From positions 806,001-870,000 of the forward strand of contig OZ239145.1 of assembly GCA_965194535.1 (NCBI GenBank): DNA of 64,000 nt. The letters run 5' to 3'. Each line of letters begins with the position of its first letter. Within the stretch, counting starts at the first letter, position 1. This document shows, one piece after another, positions 35,662 through 46,071 of this stretch. This stretch comes from Verrucolacustris abundans (GTDB taxonomy: Bacteria > Verrucomicrobiota > Verrucomicrobiia > Methylacidiphilales > Verrucolacustridaceae). Position numbers and translations under genes: made by a program. A model generated the notes under the pieces. That model searched no databases. It was not told the origin of the DNA and saw only the letters and a list, made by a program, of their open reading frames with translations.

Positions 35662-38600
35662 ATGAAGAGCCCGATCTTTTTTTCAAGGGGTAGAACTGTT
35701 CGGTTTTGGGTCCAGATTGTACTAGTTTTGGCCTTGGTTCGGATTGCTTTGGTCCCGTCGGCCCTTTATGCGAACCCGGCTGGGGAGCAGGTTGTCGGTG
35801 GGCTGGCGGGATTTAATAGGCCAGATGCGGCGACTTTGATTGTGAATCAGAATACCGACCGGGCCGTGATCAACTGGAATAGTTTCTCGATTGCAAATGG
35901 AGAACTCACGAAGTTTGTGCAGCCCAATTCGAGCTCGGCGGTGTTAAACCGAGTGGTCACTGCAAATCCTTCGGCGATCTATGGGACGTTGCAGGCGAAC
36001 GGGAATGTTTATCTAATCAATCCAGGCGGAGTTTTGGTGGGAGCAGGCGGGGTGGTTAACACAGCTTCTTTTGTGGCGAGCACACACGATGTTAATACGG
36101 AGGAGTTCATGAAGGGGGGGCAGTTGAACTTCCAGGGGAACTCAGACGCATCGGTGGTGAATCAGGGAAATATCACAGCCAGAGAGGGGGACGTGTTTTT
36201 GATCGCCAAGGAGGTGAAGAACGAAGGACAGCTAATGGCGAAGGATGGAACGGTGGGAATGGTGAGCGGAACAGAAGTATCTTTACAGGCGGTGGGTCAG
36301 GGAAATTACAAGGTGAGGCTGATGGCGGCGGAGAAACCCATGATGGAAAACGGAAAACAGAAGACGGAGGGTTCTGCGGAGATTGTGAATGAGGGAGTGA
36401 TTCAGGCGGCGAATGCGGTGCTGGAGGCCAAGGGAAGTTATCTGCCGATGGCGATCAAGAACACGGGAGTGATTGAGGCGACGGGATCGAGGCAGAACGG
36501 GGATGGCAGCGTATCGTTGATCGGAGGCGAGGGAGATTTGCTGAACACCGGAGTTGTGGCTGCGTTGCAACGGAGCCTAGATGGTCAGAAAGAGACCGGA
36601 GGATCGATCATGATGACGGCCAAGAATGTGACCTCGGATCTGGGGTCGGTCATCACGGCGTCGGGGAGGGATGGGGCCGGGAGTGTGAAGTTGCAGGCGG
36701 CAGAGACTACGATTCTGCGGGGTGAGATCAGCGTGGTGGGGGCGTCAGAAAGTGCGAAGGGTGGAAAGGTTCAGCTTCTGGGGGAGAAGGTGGGAATGTT
36801 TGAAAGTGCAAAGGTAGATGCGAGCGGTGGGGCGGGCGGGGGCGAGGTACTGGCAGGCGGGGATTATCTAGGAAAGAATCCAGAGGTGCCAAATGCGAAA
36901 GCGGTGGTGATGGCACCGACGGCGGAGATCCGAGCTGATGCCAAGATCAGTGGGGACGGGGGTAAGGTGATTCTTTGGTCGGACGACTACACAGGCTTTT
37001 TTGGTGAGGTCACTGCAATCGGCGGAGCGGAAGGCGGTAACGGGGGATTTGTAGAGACATCATCCGCAGGCAATCTGCAGGCGATGGGCGCGGTGAATGC
37101 CTCAGCTCCGAAGGGATTGGAGGGAAATTGGCTGTTAGATCCGGGAAACATTTCGATAGAAGCTGCCCCGAGCACAACCACCCCAGGTGGCTTTTCTGGT
37201 GGGAACCCACTCGTATTTACCGCACCCAGTAATGGTTCGACGGTGTTGAATACAGATATTAATAATGCTTTAAATTTGGGGACGAGCGTGACGATTCAGA
37301 CGGGAACCGGCGCCGACTATAACATTACGGTAAGTGCGGCGATTGCTAAGACACTTGATAATGCGACGACGCTAACTTTGGATGCAACGGGTGCGATTAC
37401 GATCAGCGCTGATATCACCTCCATCTCCAACGAATTAAACATGATATTTCGCGCTGACAGCAATTCGAACAACGTAGGCGCCTTTACACTGGACGCAGGG
37501 GCTGACCTGATAAGCAACGGTGGGAATATCACAGTGACGGCGGCGGATGTGGCTCTGACCGGCACGATGAATACACTCAAAACCATCCAAACTGGGGTGA
37601 CGATTGCGGGGGACGTGCTTCTTAAGCCATCGGTTGCAGGCACTACGATTGGAGTGGGAGAGACCCCAGACCCAGTATCTACATCATTTAATGTGAGTAA
37701 TGATGAAATCGACACTATCACACTGAACGGAAGTATAATCCAAGGAACTTTGACGATTGGAGATCGGTCTGCCGGAGCGATCACGCTGGGAGCGGGAGGG
37801 GCTGCCGCAGGTGGACCTCTTAACCTTTCCTTGGTGACTGGCGGTTCGATTAATGACACAGGCGGTGCTGGAGTTGGTACCGGGGGACTTCTTACTTTGA
37901 GTGCGGCTGGAATTATTGGGAGCACATCTACTCTGAATATTAGCGGTGGCAGAGTGGCGGTTGTTACAGAGGGTGCGACTCTCGATCTGACGAGTGGAAC
38001 AACACTAACACAGCTTTATGTGACCACAGAGGGGACAACAGCGACTCAAAGTATTTCTGATGGGGGAAATTTAGTTTACACAGTCAGTGAAAATTCGTCT
38101 GGCAACACCACAATTGGTGGCCTCACGGTCAATGCTAATTCTATTAATTTTCTCTACGAAAATCTGAGTATTCTTACGGTGGGTGGTGATATTACCGTAA
38201 CTGCGCCTGTCCGAAACGTTCAAGCAGCAGCGCTGGGGGTGCCTCTAAATTTCCGCAATTTAGAGTTAAGGGCACCGAAGGGGACGATCACAGTTGGCAC
38301 TGGAGTAAGCATCAACTCCGGCGGTGGAAATATGACGTTGGCATCGCAGGATCTGGTTTTGGGAGGCGCTATTGGCACGGCTGATACTTTTTATGGTACT
38401 GCAGCCGTTCTAAATACATTCCAATCGGATGGAGCAACCTTTGGAACACGTGGTACTGGCGTTGGAACGGCAGGACAGATCAGTGGAATTGGCGGGGTAT
38501 TGACGTTGGAGCCTCTGTCGAATTCGGGGGCAGGTCGAATCGTAACTATTAGCACTTTGGGAACGGCTAATACCTATAATATTTCTCGTGATGAAACGAT

Positions 38601-41600
38601 GCTGCTGGAAGCGCCAGCGATCCGAATCGGAGGGGCACAAGCGGCGGATATCAACATTGATGCGATTAATCCTCTGTCTGATCGTACACTTACTTATCAA
38701 CGCGGTACGCCCCCCTCTCCGGCAACTGTCACTTATCTGCCTCGTTACTTTGAAAATCCATTTTTTAACGCCACTTCGGAGTTTGGACCTGATATTGATG
38801 TAATTGGCGTCCCTCATGTGAGTGGTGGGACGGTAAGTTTTGTTTCGGCCAAGGGTGAGGTACGAAATGTGCCTGATGGAGATATCAACGTATTCGGGCT
38901 GAGTATGACCGGGCTAGATGGGGCGTACTTCGATGGTAGAGGGGGATCAAATTCAGACTATGCAGCAAGAAATGTTCCTGCCTCCGCCAGCGGCTCGATC
39001 ATTCAAGAAATTAGCGGGCGGAGCGGTAGAACGATTATGGACGAGACGATTGGGAACGGCGGGGACGTCAGCTTCTTTCGTGGGGGTACCTATACCGTAG
39101 TGGATGGGCGTGATGTGACAGGCGGGGCATCCTCGCTGACCGCCACCTCCGGCGCTACGGCCACAGCTGGTATCACGGACGGTGCTGTGACCAGCCTCGT
39201 TACGGCGGGTGGGGGGTACGACTATGATTCGGCTCCCGTGGTCACAATTTATGGGGGCGGAATTCAGGAAGCGAGTGCGAGGGCTTTAGTGAGCTCGAGC
39301 GGGACGGTGGAAAGAGTGGTCCCGCAGATTGTCGGAACGGGCTACACCAGCGCCCCGCTGGTGACCTTGAGTGGGGGTGGCGGAAGTGGAGCGATAGCGA
39401 CGGCTTTCGTTAACGCGGCTGGGCAGTTATCACCCATTGATGTAATCACCCCTGCGACTTACTCGTTTGCGCCGACGATTCAGATATTTGGTGATGGAAC
39501 GGGGGCTGTCGCGAGACCGATCCTCAGTAACGGCACAAGCGGGACATTGACCGGGATTCAGATTGTGACTCCAGGAAGTGGATACACGACGGTATCTGCT
39601 ATCGTGCTGAGTGGCGGTGGGCAGAACACGGCCGGGCAGGCGGTAGTTGCATTGGCGGCTGGGTATAACCCCTCGGCTCGAGGGGGGCAGATCACACCGA
39701 TTTATATCAGCGACAATGGGACAGGTTATACGTCAGAACCAACCGTGACCCTGAGTGGGGGTGGAATTGCGGTGGCTCAAGCCACAGCGATTATCGATAC
39801 GAACCTCGGATCGTCCACCCGTGGGCAGGTTATCGGGTACCAGATTACAGACCCTGGGCAGGGTTATACGGCTGCGCCGAGCGTGATCATTGGGCAGGGG
39901 CAAGCTTTTGGAAATTTTGGGGAATATGGGGTAAGCACGGAGCAGGTGGATCAGAATCGGGCCTCAGGTAATATTGTTTTAGATTCTTTTGGGACGGTGA
40001 ACGGTATTGCGGGAAACATTAATGTCAATGCACCTGTGCAGACAGGAAATGCTTTTGGGGTGGGCGGAACAAGTGCGGTGTCGGGATCGATTTTGATTAA
40101 TGCTGGTGTCGACCTCACGACCAACACCGACGGAGGATCGGATGGTGTGCTGATCACGGGAGATGCCAATGTGAATGGATCTACCGGGGGATTGGAGGTG
40201 GCAAATTCCGGCAGTATCACCATCACCGCCCATGCTATCGCCAATGACGATACGAGTGCACTGGCGGTGCAAACCGGATCCTCAGGTATGCCCATCCAGA
40301 TTGGGACAGCGACAGGAGCATCGGGAGGCAATGGGGTTGGATCTCTCAGTGCGTTCGTAACTGATCGCGATGATGTCAACGTAGGTGCTGGAGATTTACT
40401 GATTTATGCGCCTGCCCCGGGAGAGCTAGAGACAGCTGCGGGGCAACCGATTGATCCAAATCACCCGCAACAACCGCCACGTAGCAGTAATGATCTTTTT
40501 CTTTCTAGGTTGCAGTCGGACGCAACCAAAACCGACGCCGCCGACGAAGTTTCGCCCGATGAATCATTAGTGGTGGTCGAGGTAGGGGCGTTTGAGGGGA
40601 AACTCACCCTGCAGAGATATGCCCCTAGCTCTGCCACGGCGACAATCGGCACAAACCTATCTGGACAATCGAATGGTCAGGTGACCCTGATCACCCCGAT
40701 TCAGGGTGGTGCATTGTATAATGAGGCGCCGACTGTGGTCATTACGGGCGGTGGCATCGTACAGGCAGAGGCTGGGGCAACGAGTGTTTCGGGCGGGCAG
40801 TTGTCGGCCATTGTGGTGGACAATGGAGGCTCGGGTTATGGGAATCCCCCAACGGTAACGATCGATGGCGGCGGTGGGACAGGGGCGACGGCCGTGGCGA
40901 CGGTGGCGAATGGGGTGGTGACAGGGATAACAATAACGGACAAGGGATTTGGGTACACCAGCCTTCCGACTGTGACCTTGAGCGGGCCTGCGGGGACACC
41001 TGCAACGGCCACAGCTACTGCTGGTCTGGTGAATGCAGGAGGGGCAACTTTTGTGGGTGGGATCAGCTCCATCGCGGTTGACCAGGCGGGCACCGGATAT
41101 ACCACGGCACCCAGCGTGACGATTACCGATTCTGCAGGATTCGGAACAGGGGCCTCGGCCATTGCCATCATCAATAGCGCGGGTCAAGTGACCGGTTTCA
41201 CGATTAATAGCCCCGGTATCTTTTACATCCAGCCGGTCGTGACCCTGACGAATCCGGCAGGATTAGCCACTGCTACGGCAAACTTAACGAATGGGCAGAT
41301 TACCAGTTACACCATCACCAGTCCTGGGGCGGGGTATGGGTCGTCCCCGACGGTATTCCTACAAACCAGTGCGGATCCTTATAACCTGAATGTGGACAAG
41401 CTGCTGTTGGCGGCGGATCGTTTCTCGATCCTCTCAGGGGCGCCTACCTCTTTGGTTGTGACCGCAGCAACGGCGGTGGTGGCTCCTTATACCAACCAGC
41501 GGCCCGTCAATCTGGGGGATGGGGTGACGGGAAGTACATCCTTCTCGAGCACGGATCTACAACGCTTCGCTGTGAATGATCTGGTCCTAGGGCGTCGGCA

Positions 41601-44600
41601 AGCGGATCAACCCAGTGTGGGGGCGGGTGTGATTACTATTTCTCAGGCCGTGGCGGCTAGCTCTCTGAGGATTGCGAATGGCATCGCGTTAGCTGCCACC
41701 CGACAAATTCAAGACGGTGGCGGGACGACGGGGCTAGCCTTTAATAGCGTGGTTCTGGATGCTGGGGCCCAGGTGTCTTTGACTGGTACGGGTAATCAGA
41801 TTCAATATTTTTCAGGAATTATTCGTGACAGTGGGATGGCGGAGAACGCGACCTTTACCTTGAGCTCGAGTTTGACTTCCTCTGGAACGAGCCAGCTTCC
41901 TCTGACGATTGGGGAGGTGTTCTTGGATGGGGTATTTGGCACAGGGCAGAGGTTTTATCAGGGGATCACGACTCAGAATGGGGATATCAGGGTTTTTGCG
42001 GATCAGATTCAGCAGACCCGTCTGGTGGGTTTCTTGGATACAACGGGAGGCGGGGTCTATGGCTCCGGAGGGCTCGGGGCGAACACAGCGCAGGTGGCTC
42101 TTGCGCCGTTGACGGCTGGCACGGGAATCAATCTTTATGCTACGACTCCGAGCTCCTCGTCCGTCTTGGGGTTGCGGATCGGGAATCCGCAGGCCTTGGG
42201 CTTGGAGCTGGTGGAGGCGAAGGGGTTGGTGATTGGTTCGGGCTCGTTGCGGGATATTCAGGTCACGGATGGTGGATTCGGGTATCAGGCGCCGCCAACA
42301 GTGACCATCAGTGGTGGAGGTGGGTCCGGAGCAACTGGGGTATCCATTCTATCCGATACCGGATATCTCGTGAACGGGGTTACCTACCACCAAGTGGCAG
42401 GGGTGCGGATTACGAATCCCGGTACGGGCTACACGTCGGCACCCACAATTACTGTTAGTGGGCCCGACTTTGGGGCAAGCATAGCCCAAGCTACTGCTAC
42501 GACCGGGGCGTCTGGGGTAATTACGCTGAATAGCAATCTGGAGTTTAATTATCTGCAGTATCCTAACGCTCCATTTCAAGTGACACTGGCCAGTGGATCC
42601 ACCGGGTCTATCACGGCACAAAAGATTAATTCAAGTTTAGGTGATATTGCCTCCAATTACTACCGAGTGAGGGTGGGAGCTTTGACCTTGTTTGACGCTG
42701 GGGCGGTTAGTTTGGGTGGTCTCAACGATGTGGACGTGCTCTCTGGCATATTGACGGGATCGGGTACGGCCTCGAATCTATCTTTCACCGACATTGATGG
42801 GATTCAACTGGCCGACCTGCAGATTCCCGGAAATCTGACGATCACGGCAGGCACCGTCACTGCAGGGGCGATCACCCAGACGACGGATGGAATCACAGTT
42901 GGGGGGGGGTCCAGCTTTAGCACGAGCACGGCAACCGGTGGTCAGGGTATCACTCTGACGACATCCTCCAATAATTTTGGCGGAGTGGTCAATTTAAGCA
43001 ATGCGGGAGCCTTTAACGTGGCCGTCACAGACGCAAACGCATTGACGCTGGGTACCCTCGCCATTCCCACTGGAAATCTGACGGTTATTTCCACGGGTGC
43101 GTTGAATTTAGGCGCAGGAACAGTCGGAGGAAATCTGACTGCGACCTCGAATGGAGGAGCCATCAGTCAGACTGGGGCCTTGGCGGTCACTGGGGCCAGT
43201 TCCATCACAGCCGGAGCGGCAGCCATTAACCTTGCTAATACAGGCAATAATTTCGGCGGGGTGGTAAGCTTGAGCAATACGGGCGCAAATTCGGTGGCTT
43301 TGTTTGATTCCGCATCACTCTCTATTGAAGATTTGAGCAGTGCAGGGGCTGTGACCATTACTGCGGGTACTGCTTTGGATTTTAACACTACATCTAATTA
43401 TAACAATCTGACGGGTACGCTTACGGCTACTGCGGGCACCACTATAATATTAAATGACAGCATGTCGGCATTAGGCGTGGGAACCTCCGCCTTTAATGCG
43501 GGAACAACTTTTACCTTAAATGGGGCACTATCCATTACTGCAGCGGGTGCAGGGAATGTGATTCTGCAGGCTGACACTATTGCCTTAGGAGGCGCGGTCA
43601 CAGCCGTTACAGCAAATGGTGGAATCACGCTGCGCCCCGCAACAAGTTCAAGTGGATTGGCTATTAATGATGGCGCAGTCGGTTTTTCGGTAACCACGGC
43701 TCAACTTCTTCAGTTGGCATCTACCGGAACAGTCACTTTGGGGAGTACATCAGGCTCTGGGGCTATTAATATTGGATCCTTGGGGGCGGTTAATCTAACC
43801 AGTAAGAGCTACTCCCTTGCATTTGCTAATTCTTCGGGCGGAATGAATTTTAATTTTCCTGGGGCCACCGATACTTTGTCTTTGACTTCGGGTTCTTCAC
43901 TGAACTTAGATGTGGGGACTTCCAATATTCGTTCCCCCGGGTCTGCCACAACGGACATCACTATTGCAGGGTCGAGCACGTTGCAATTAACTGCTGGTTC
44001 AGTAGGCCTAACTTCTGCACCCCTTACAGCAAGTGTTCTGAATATAGGGTCGTCATCCATTACGGGAGATCTCTTCTATACCAGCACGCGATCGGATGAT
44101 TTGACTGTAACGGGTCCTATGAGTGTGGGGGGAGTAAGTAACTTTATTCTTCCAAGCGGCCGATCCTTCTTTGCGTCCGATGCCTCCAATGCCTTTACGG
44201 GAGTGGTCACTCTTACGAAGAGCGGGGTTGGGAATTTGGAAAACGTGACTATAAACAACTCCAAGGCGCTCACATTGGGTAATTTGACTACCGACGGTGA
44301 TTTCTCGTCCACCGTAACCAACGGCGCTTTGACTCTTGGAACGACTGTTGTAGGTAATGCAGTCGGGGATGACTTTACGGCCACGGCGGTTGGGATCAGC
44401 GGTGGTCCACTGACGGTAACCGGAGCCACTCTTTTGACCGGCGGAACGGGGGACGTCACTTTGACGGGGGCGAATGATTTCGGAACAGCTATCTCCGTTG
44501 CTTCCTCTGCTAACACGAGCTTGTTTGTCTTGCCAGCCGACGCCGGGATTCTGGGTGCTGTCAATGCCACTGGCATATTTCAATTAATCACCAATGATTC

Positions 44601-45915
44601 GATGTCTTTTCCAGGGGGTGCCGGAGCCTTCAGTTTAAGCTCAGGACAGCTTGCTGGTTTTAGTGTGGGGACCTTTGCGCCTCAGGCGACCACCATCGAC
44701 ATTCCGTCCTCGGTTTCTTTCAAAAATCTGAGTCTTACCAGTACTAGCGGCGCTATCACAGCCACAGCGGCTGGAGCGATCACGACAGGAACTCTAACAA
44801 TTTCCTCAGCAGGTTCGACCACGTTGAATGCCCTCAATTCCATTTCGAATCTTGGGAATGTCACGACTTCGGGAGGGAATTTCTCCTTTATCAATGGTCG
44901 GCAGTTGAATTTGGCAGGGTTGGTTTCCGTTGCGGGAACAGCGGATCTAACTGTGGCTGGACAGTTCTATAACGACTCTGGGCAGGCGCAGCCTTTTGCG
45001 GGTACAACGGGTCGGGCAGTGGTGCGATCTCTCTCGATGATGGGCGGCTTGCCGAATCAGATCTCGGCTCTAGCGGGTTTTACTCCCAGCTACAACTTTA
45101 CCGATCCGGGAACTTCGCGAGCGATGATCTATGCGGTTTCCCCTTTGGCTCAGTTTGCGCCGAGTGGGACAACGATTGCAGGGGTGAATCTGAGTGGAGC
45201 GCAGACGGGGGGAGGGCAGTTCAATACCTTCCTCACGGGTAGCGACAACCTCAATTGGATGATCTCGGATTTCGGTCGGTTTGATATGCCGACAGTTAGG
45301 CCGAGCGGGATGGAATACATCCTCTACCCGCAGAGAGTAGAGCCTGAGACGAAGACGTTGCCCGCTGCGACCCTTGGTCAGCTCGAGCGAGAGTTGGGTA
45401 GGCCACCCACCTTGGAAGAGATTCAGGCGAGGGAAGTGGTGGTACGGGAAGCTGCGATGGTTCGCAGTGGAGCAATTCTGGAGCGGACCAGCTTTGATGC
45501 GGTGGAGGATGAGATGGATAAGCAGGAAAGTGCGGAGGTTCCAGTCCAAGTGATCGATGGGGGGAAGCCGCAGGCAGACGCCAGAGGACTGAGGTCAGAG
45601 GACGGAATGCAAAAGGCAGAGGTCGGGAGTCGGCCCTCCTTCGCTCCTAGCCCCGCCAGTTCGGGAGGAGCTTCGCAGGGCTTTGGGTCCCAGGCTAGGA
45701 AGAATCAGAGTGTGAAGCAGGGGGCGAATGGGCCGATTTTGAGATCGGGTCCGATTCGGTCGGTTGCTCAGCTTCGTCCTGCGGAGCCTTCTATGAGTAG
45801 GAATATCAGTGAAGCATCAGCGCAGGCGTTAAAGCTAGATGCAAAGAGTGTGATCGAGCAGGAGCGGGCGAGTGCGGAGGTCGGAATTGCACCACCGATC
45901 GCAGCGGGGAGGTGA
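35662..45915 (+). CDS. Giant two-partner secretion exoprotein (filamentous haemagglutinin-like TpsA)
   Basis: A 3417-residue secreted protein. From ATG 35662: signal peptide (cleavage near residue 37, after LYA), then a TPS secretion domain (about 38-200) with QNTDRAVINWNSFSI, NPSAIYGTLQANGNVYLINPGGVLVGAGG and VVNTASFVAST. A long repetitive beta-helix follows. Three blocks (about residues 1173-1413, 1677-1913 and 2193-2270) contain tandem units with GxGYTSAPTVTLSGGG and GSGATA. The last roughly 220 residues leave the repeat pattern and are charged, with a Ser/Pro-rich segment and no recognisable toxin. The frame is open to an ATG at 35440, but only 35662 places the signal peptide at the N-terminus. 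The cognate TpsB lies beyond an inverted protease gene. Confidence 0.88.
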   Translation: MKSPIFFSRGRTVRFWVQIVLVLALVRIALVPSALYANPAGEQVVGGLAGFNRPDAATLIVNQNTDRAVINWNSFSIANGELTKFVQPNSSSAVLNRVVTANPSAIYGTLQANGNVYLINPGGVLVGAGGVVNTASFVASTHDVNTEEFMKGGQLNFQGNSDASVVNQGNITAREGDVFLIAKEVKNEGQLMAKDGTVGMVSGTEVSLQAVGQGNYKVRLMAAEKPMMENGKQKTEGSAEIVNEGVIQAANAVLEAKGSYLPMAIKNTGVIEATGSRQNGDGSVSLIGGEGDLLNTGVVAALQRSLDGQKETGGSIMMTAKNVTSDLGSVITASGRDGAGSVKLQAAETTILRGEISVVGASESAKGGKVQLLGEKVGMFESAKVDASGGAGGGEVLAGGDYLGKNPEVPNAKAVVMAPTAEIRADAKISGDGGKVILWSDDYTGFFGEVTAIGGAEGGNGGFVETSSAGNLQAMGAVNASAPKGLEGNWLLDPGNISIEAAPSTTTPGGFSGGNPLVFTAPSNGSTVLNTDINNALNLGTSVTIQTGTGADYNITVSAAIAKTLDNATTLTLDATGAITISADITSISNELNMIFRADSNSNNVGAFTLDAGADLISNGGNITVTAADVALTGTMNTLKTIQTGVTIAGDVLLKPSVAGTTIGVGETPDPVSTSFNVSNDEIDTITLNGSIIQGTLTIGDRSAGAITLGAGGAAAGGPLNLSLVTGGSINDTGGAGVGTGGLLTLSAAGIIGSTSTLNISGGRVAVVTEGATLDLTSGTTLTQLYVTTEGTTATQSISDGGNLVYTVSENSSGNTTIGGLTVNANSINFLYENLSILTVGGDITVTAPVRNVQAAALGVPLNFRNLELRAPKGTITVGTGVSINSGGGNMTLASQDLVLGGAIGTADTFYGTAAVLNTFQSDGATFGTRGTGVGTAGQISGIGGVLTLEPLSNSGAGRIVTISTLGTANTYNISRDETMLLEAPAIRIGGAQAADINIDAINPLSDRTLTYQRGTPPSPATVTYLPRYFENPFFNATSEFGPDIDVIGVPHVSGGTVSFVSAKGEVRNVPDGDINVFGLSMTGLDGAYFDGRGGSNSDYAARNVPASASGSIIQEISGRSGRTIMDETIGNGGDVSFFRGGTYTVVDGRDVTGGASSLTATSGATATAGITDGAVTSLVTAGGGYDYDSAPVVTIYGGGIQEASARALVSSSGTVERVVPQIVGTGYTSAPLVTLSGGGGSGAIATAFVNAAGQLSPIDVITPATYSFAPTIQIFGDGTGAVARPILSNGTSGTLTGIQIVTPGSGYTTVSAIVLSGGGQNTAGQAVVALAAGYNPSARGGQITPIYISDNGTGYTSEPTVTLSGGGIAVAQATAIIDTNLGSSTRGQVIGYQITDPGQGYTAAPSVIIGQGQAFGNFGEYGVSTEQVDQNRASGNIVLDSFGTVNGIAGNINVNAPVQTGNAFGVGGTSAVSGSILINAGVDLTTNTDGGSDGVLITGDANVNGSTGGLEVANSGSITITAHAIANDDTSALAVQTGSSGMPIQIGTATGASGGNGVGSLSAFVTDRDDVNVGAGDLLIYAPAPGELETAAGQPIDPNHPQQPPRSSNDLFLSRLQSDATKTDAADEVSPDESLVVVEVGAFEGKLTLQRYAPSSATATIGTNLSGQSNGQVTLITPIQGGALYNEAPTVVITGGGIVQAEAGATSVSGGQLSAIVVDNGGSGYGNPPTVTIDGGGGTGATAVATVANGVVTGITITDKGFGYTSLPTVTLSGPAGTPATATATAGLVNAGGATFVGGISSIAVDQAGTGYTTAPSVTITDSAGFGTGASAIAIINSAGQVTGFTINSPGIFYIQPVVTLTNPAGLATATANLTNGQITSYTITSPGAGYGSSPTVFLQTSADPYNLNVDKLLLAADRFSILSGAPTSLVVTAATAVVAPYTNQRPVNLGDGVTGSTSFSSTDLQRFAVNDLVLGRRQADQPSVGAGVITISQAVAASSLRIANGIALAATRQIQDGGGTTGLAFNSVVLDAGAQVSLTGTGNQIQYFSGIIRDSGMAENATFTLSSSLTSSGTSQLPLTIGEVFLDGVFGTGQRFYQGITTQNGDIRVFADQIQQTRLVGFLDTTGGGVYGSGGLGANTAQVALAPLTAGTGINLYATTPSSSSVLGLRIGNPQALGLELVEAKGLVIGSGSLRDIQVTDGGFGYQAPPTVTISGGGGSGATGVSILSDTGYLVNGVTYHQVAGVRITNPGTGYTSAPTITVSGPDFGASIAQATATTGASGVITLNSNLEFNYLQYPNAPFQVTLASGSTGSITAQKINSSLGDIASNYYRVRVGALTLFDAGAVSLGGLNDVDVLSGILTGSGTASNLSFTDIDGIQLADLQIPGNLTITAGTVTAGAITQTTDGITVGGGSSFSTSTATGGQGITLTTSSNNFGGVVNLSNAGAFNVAVTDANALTLGTLAIPTGNLTVISTGALNLGAGTVGGNLTATSNGGAISQTGALAVTGASSITAGAAAINLANTGNNFGGVVSLSNTGANSVALFDSASLSIEDLSSAGAVTITAGTALDFNTTSNYNNLTGTLTATAGTTIILNDSMSALGVGTSAFNAGTTFTLNGALSITAAGAGNVILQADTIALGGAVTAVTANGGITLRPATSSSGLAINDGAVGFSVTTAQLLQLASTGTVTLGSTSGSGAINIGSLGAVNLTSKSYSLAFANSSGGMNFNFPGATDTLSLTSGSSLNLDVGTSNIRSPGSATTDITIAGSSTLQLTAGSVGLTSAPLTASVLNIGSSSITGDLFYTSTRSDDLTVTGPMSVGGVSNFILPSGRSFFASDASNAFTGVVTLTKSGVGNLENVTINNSKALTLGNLTTDGDFSSTVTNGALTLGTTVVGNAVGDDFTATAVGISGGPLTVTGATLLTGGTGDVTLTGANDFGTAISVASSANTSLFVLPADAGILGAVNATGIFQLITNDSMSFPGGAGAFSLSSGQLAGFSVGTFAPQATTIDIPSSVSFKNLSLTSTSGAITATAAGAITTGTLTISSAGSTTLNALNSISNLGNVTTSGGNFSFINGRQLNLAGLVSVAGTADLTVAGQFYNDSGQAQPFAGTTGRAVVRSLSMMGGLPNQISALAGFTPSYNFTDPGTSRAMIYAVSPLAQFAPSGTTIAGVNLSGAQTGGGQFNTFLTGSDNLNWMISDFGRFDMPTVRPSGMEYILYPQRVEPETKTLPAATLGQLERELGRPPTLEEIQAREVVVREAAMVRSGAILERTSFDAVEDEMDKQESAEVPVQVIDGGKPQADARGLRSEDGMQKAEVGSRPSFAPSPASSGGASQGFGSQARKNQSVKQGANGPILRSGPIRSVAQLRPAEPSMSRNISEASAQALKLDAKSVIEQERASAEVGIAPPIAAGR

Positions 45916-45922
45916 GGGGATC

Positions 45923-45975
45923 GATACGCCCCGACATTAGTCGGGGCTAGGATGAGCAGGACGGTCATCCGTACC
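45923..45975 (+). repeat. Two-hairpin palindromic repeat, copy A
   Basis: It begins 7 nt after the tpsA stop. Layout: GATAC, hairpin GCCCCGAC-ATTA-GTCGGGGC (45928-45947), linker TA, hairpin GGATGA...TCATCC (45950-45970), then GTACC (45971-45975). The second half matches copies B and C, whereas the first hairpin has a wholly different but perfectly paired sequence. It might also act as a transcription barrier for tpsA, although no T-run longer than TTT follows. Confidence 0.8.
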
Positions 45976-46010
45976 TTTGGAGGGGCTTAAAGTTTTAAAG
46001 TCGCAAGCTT

Positions 46011-46065
46011 GGTAGAGACGAGCGGGCCGCTCGTCATAGGATGACTGGGGAAGGTCATCCGTACC
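46011..46065 (+). repeat. Two-hairpin palindromic repeat, copy B
   Basis: GGTAGA, hairpin GACGAGCG-GGC-CGCTCGTC (46017-46035), then hairpin GGATGAC...GTCATCC (46039-46060), then GTACC (46061-46065). It ends 6 nt from the stop codon of the S8 protease gene. It shares GGTCATCCGTACCTTT with copies A and C and has the same orientation. Confidence 0.8.
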
Positions 46066-46071
46066 TTTCAA

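Noticed and set aside
37317..37925. 202-codon open frame on the minus strand inside tpsA
   Set aside because: It mirrors the low-complexity Gly/Thr/Ala repeats of tpsA, has Val/Pro/Ala-rich composition with no motif, and similar antisense frames occur all along the gene.
39180..42470. Possible CRISPR array or DNA-level tandem repeat in tpsA
   Set aside because: The repetition is at protein level with diverged codons; there are no identical direct repeats with unique spacers.
44053..44583. Two overlapping minus-strand open frames inside tpsA
   Set aside because: They are composition-driven shadows without a ribosome-binding site, a family match or conserved residues.
45923..46065. Repeat copies A and B as a simple rho-independent terminator pair
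   Set aside because: The hairpins are not followed by a T-run beyond TTT, and a third copy occurs upstream of the protease gene, so a repeat family explains them better.
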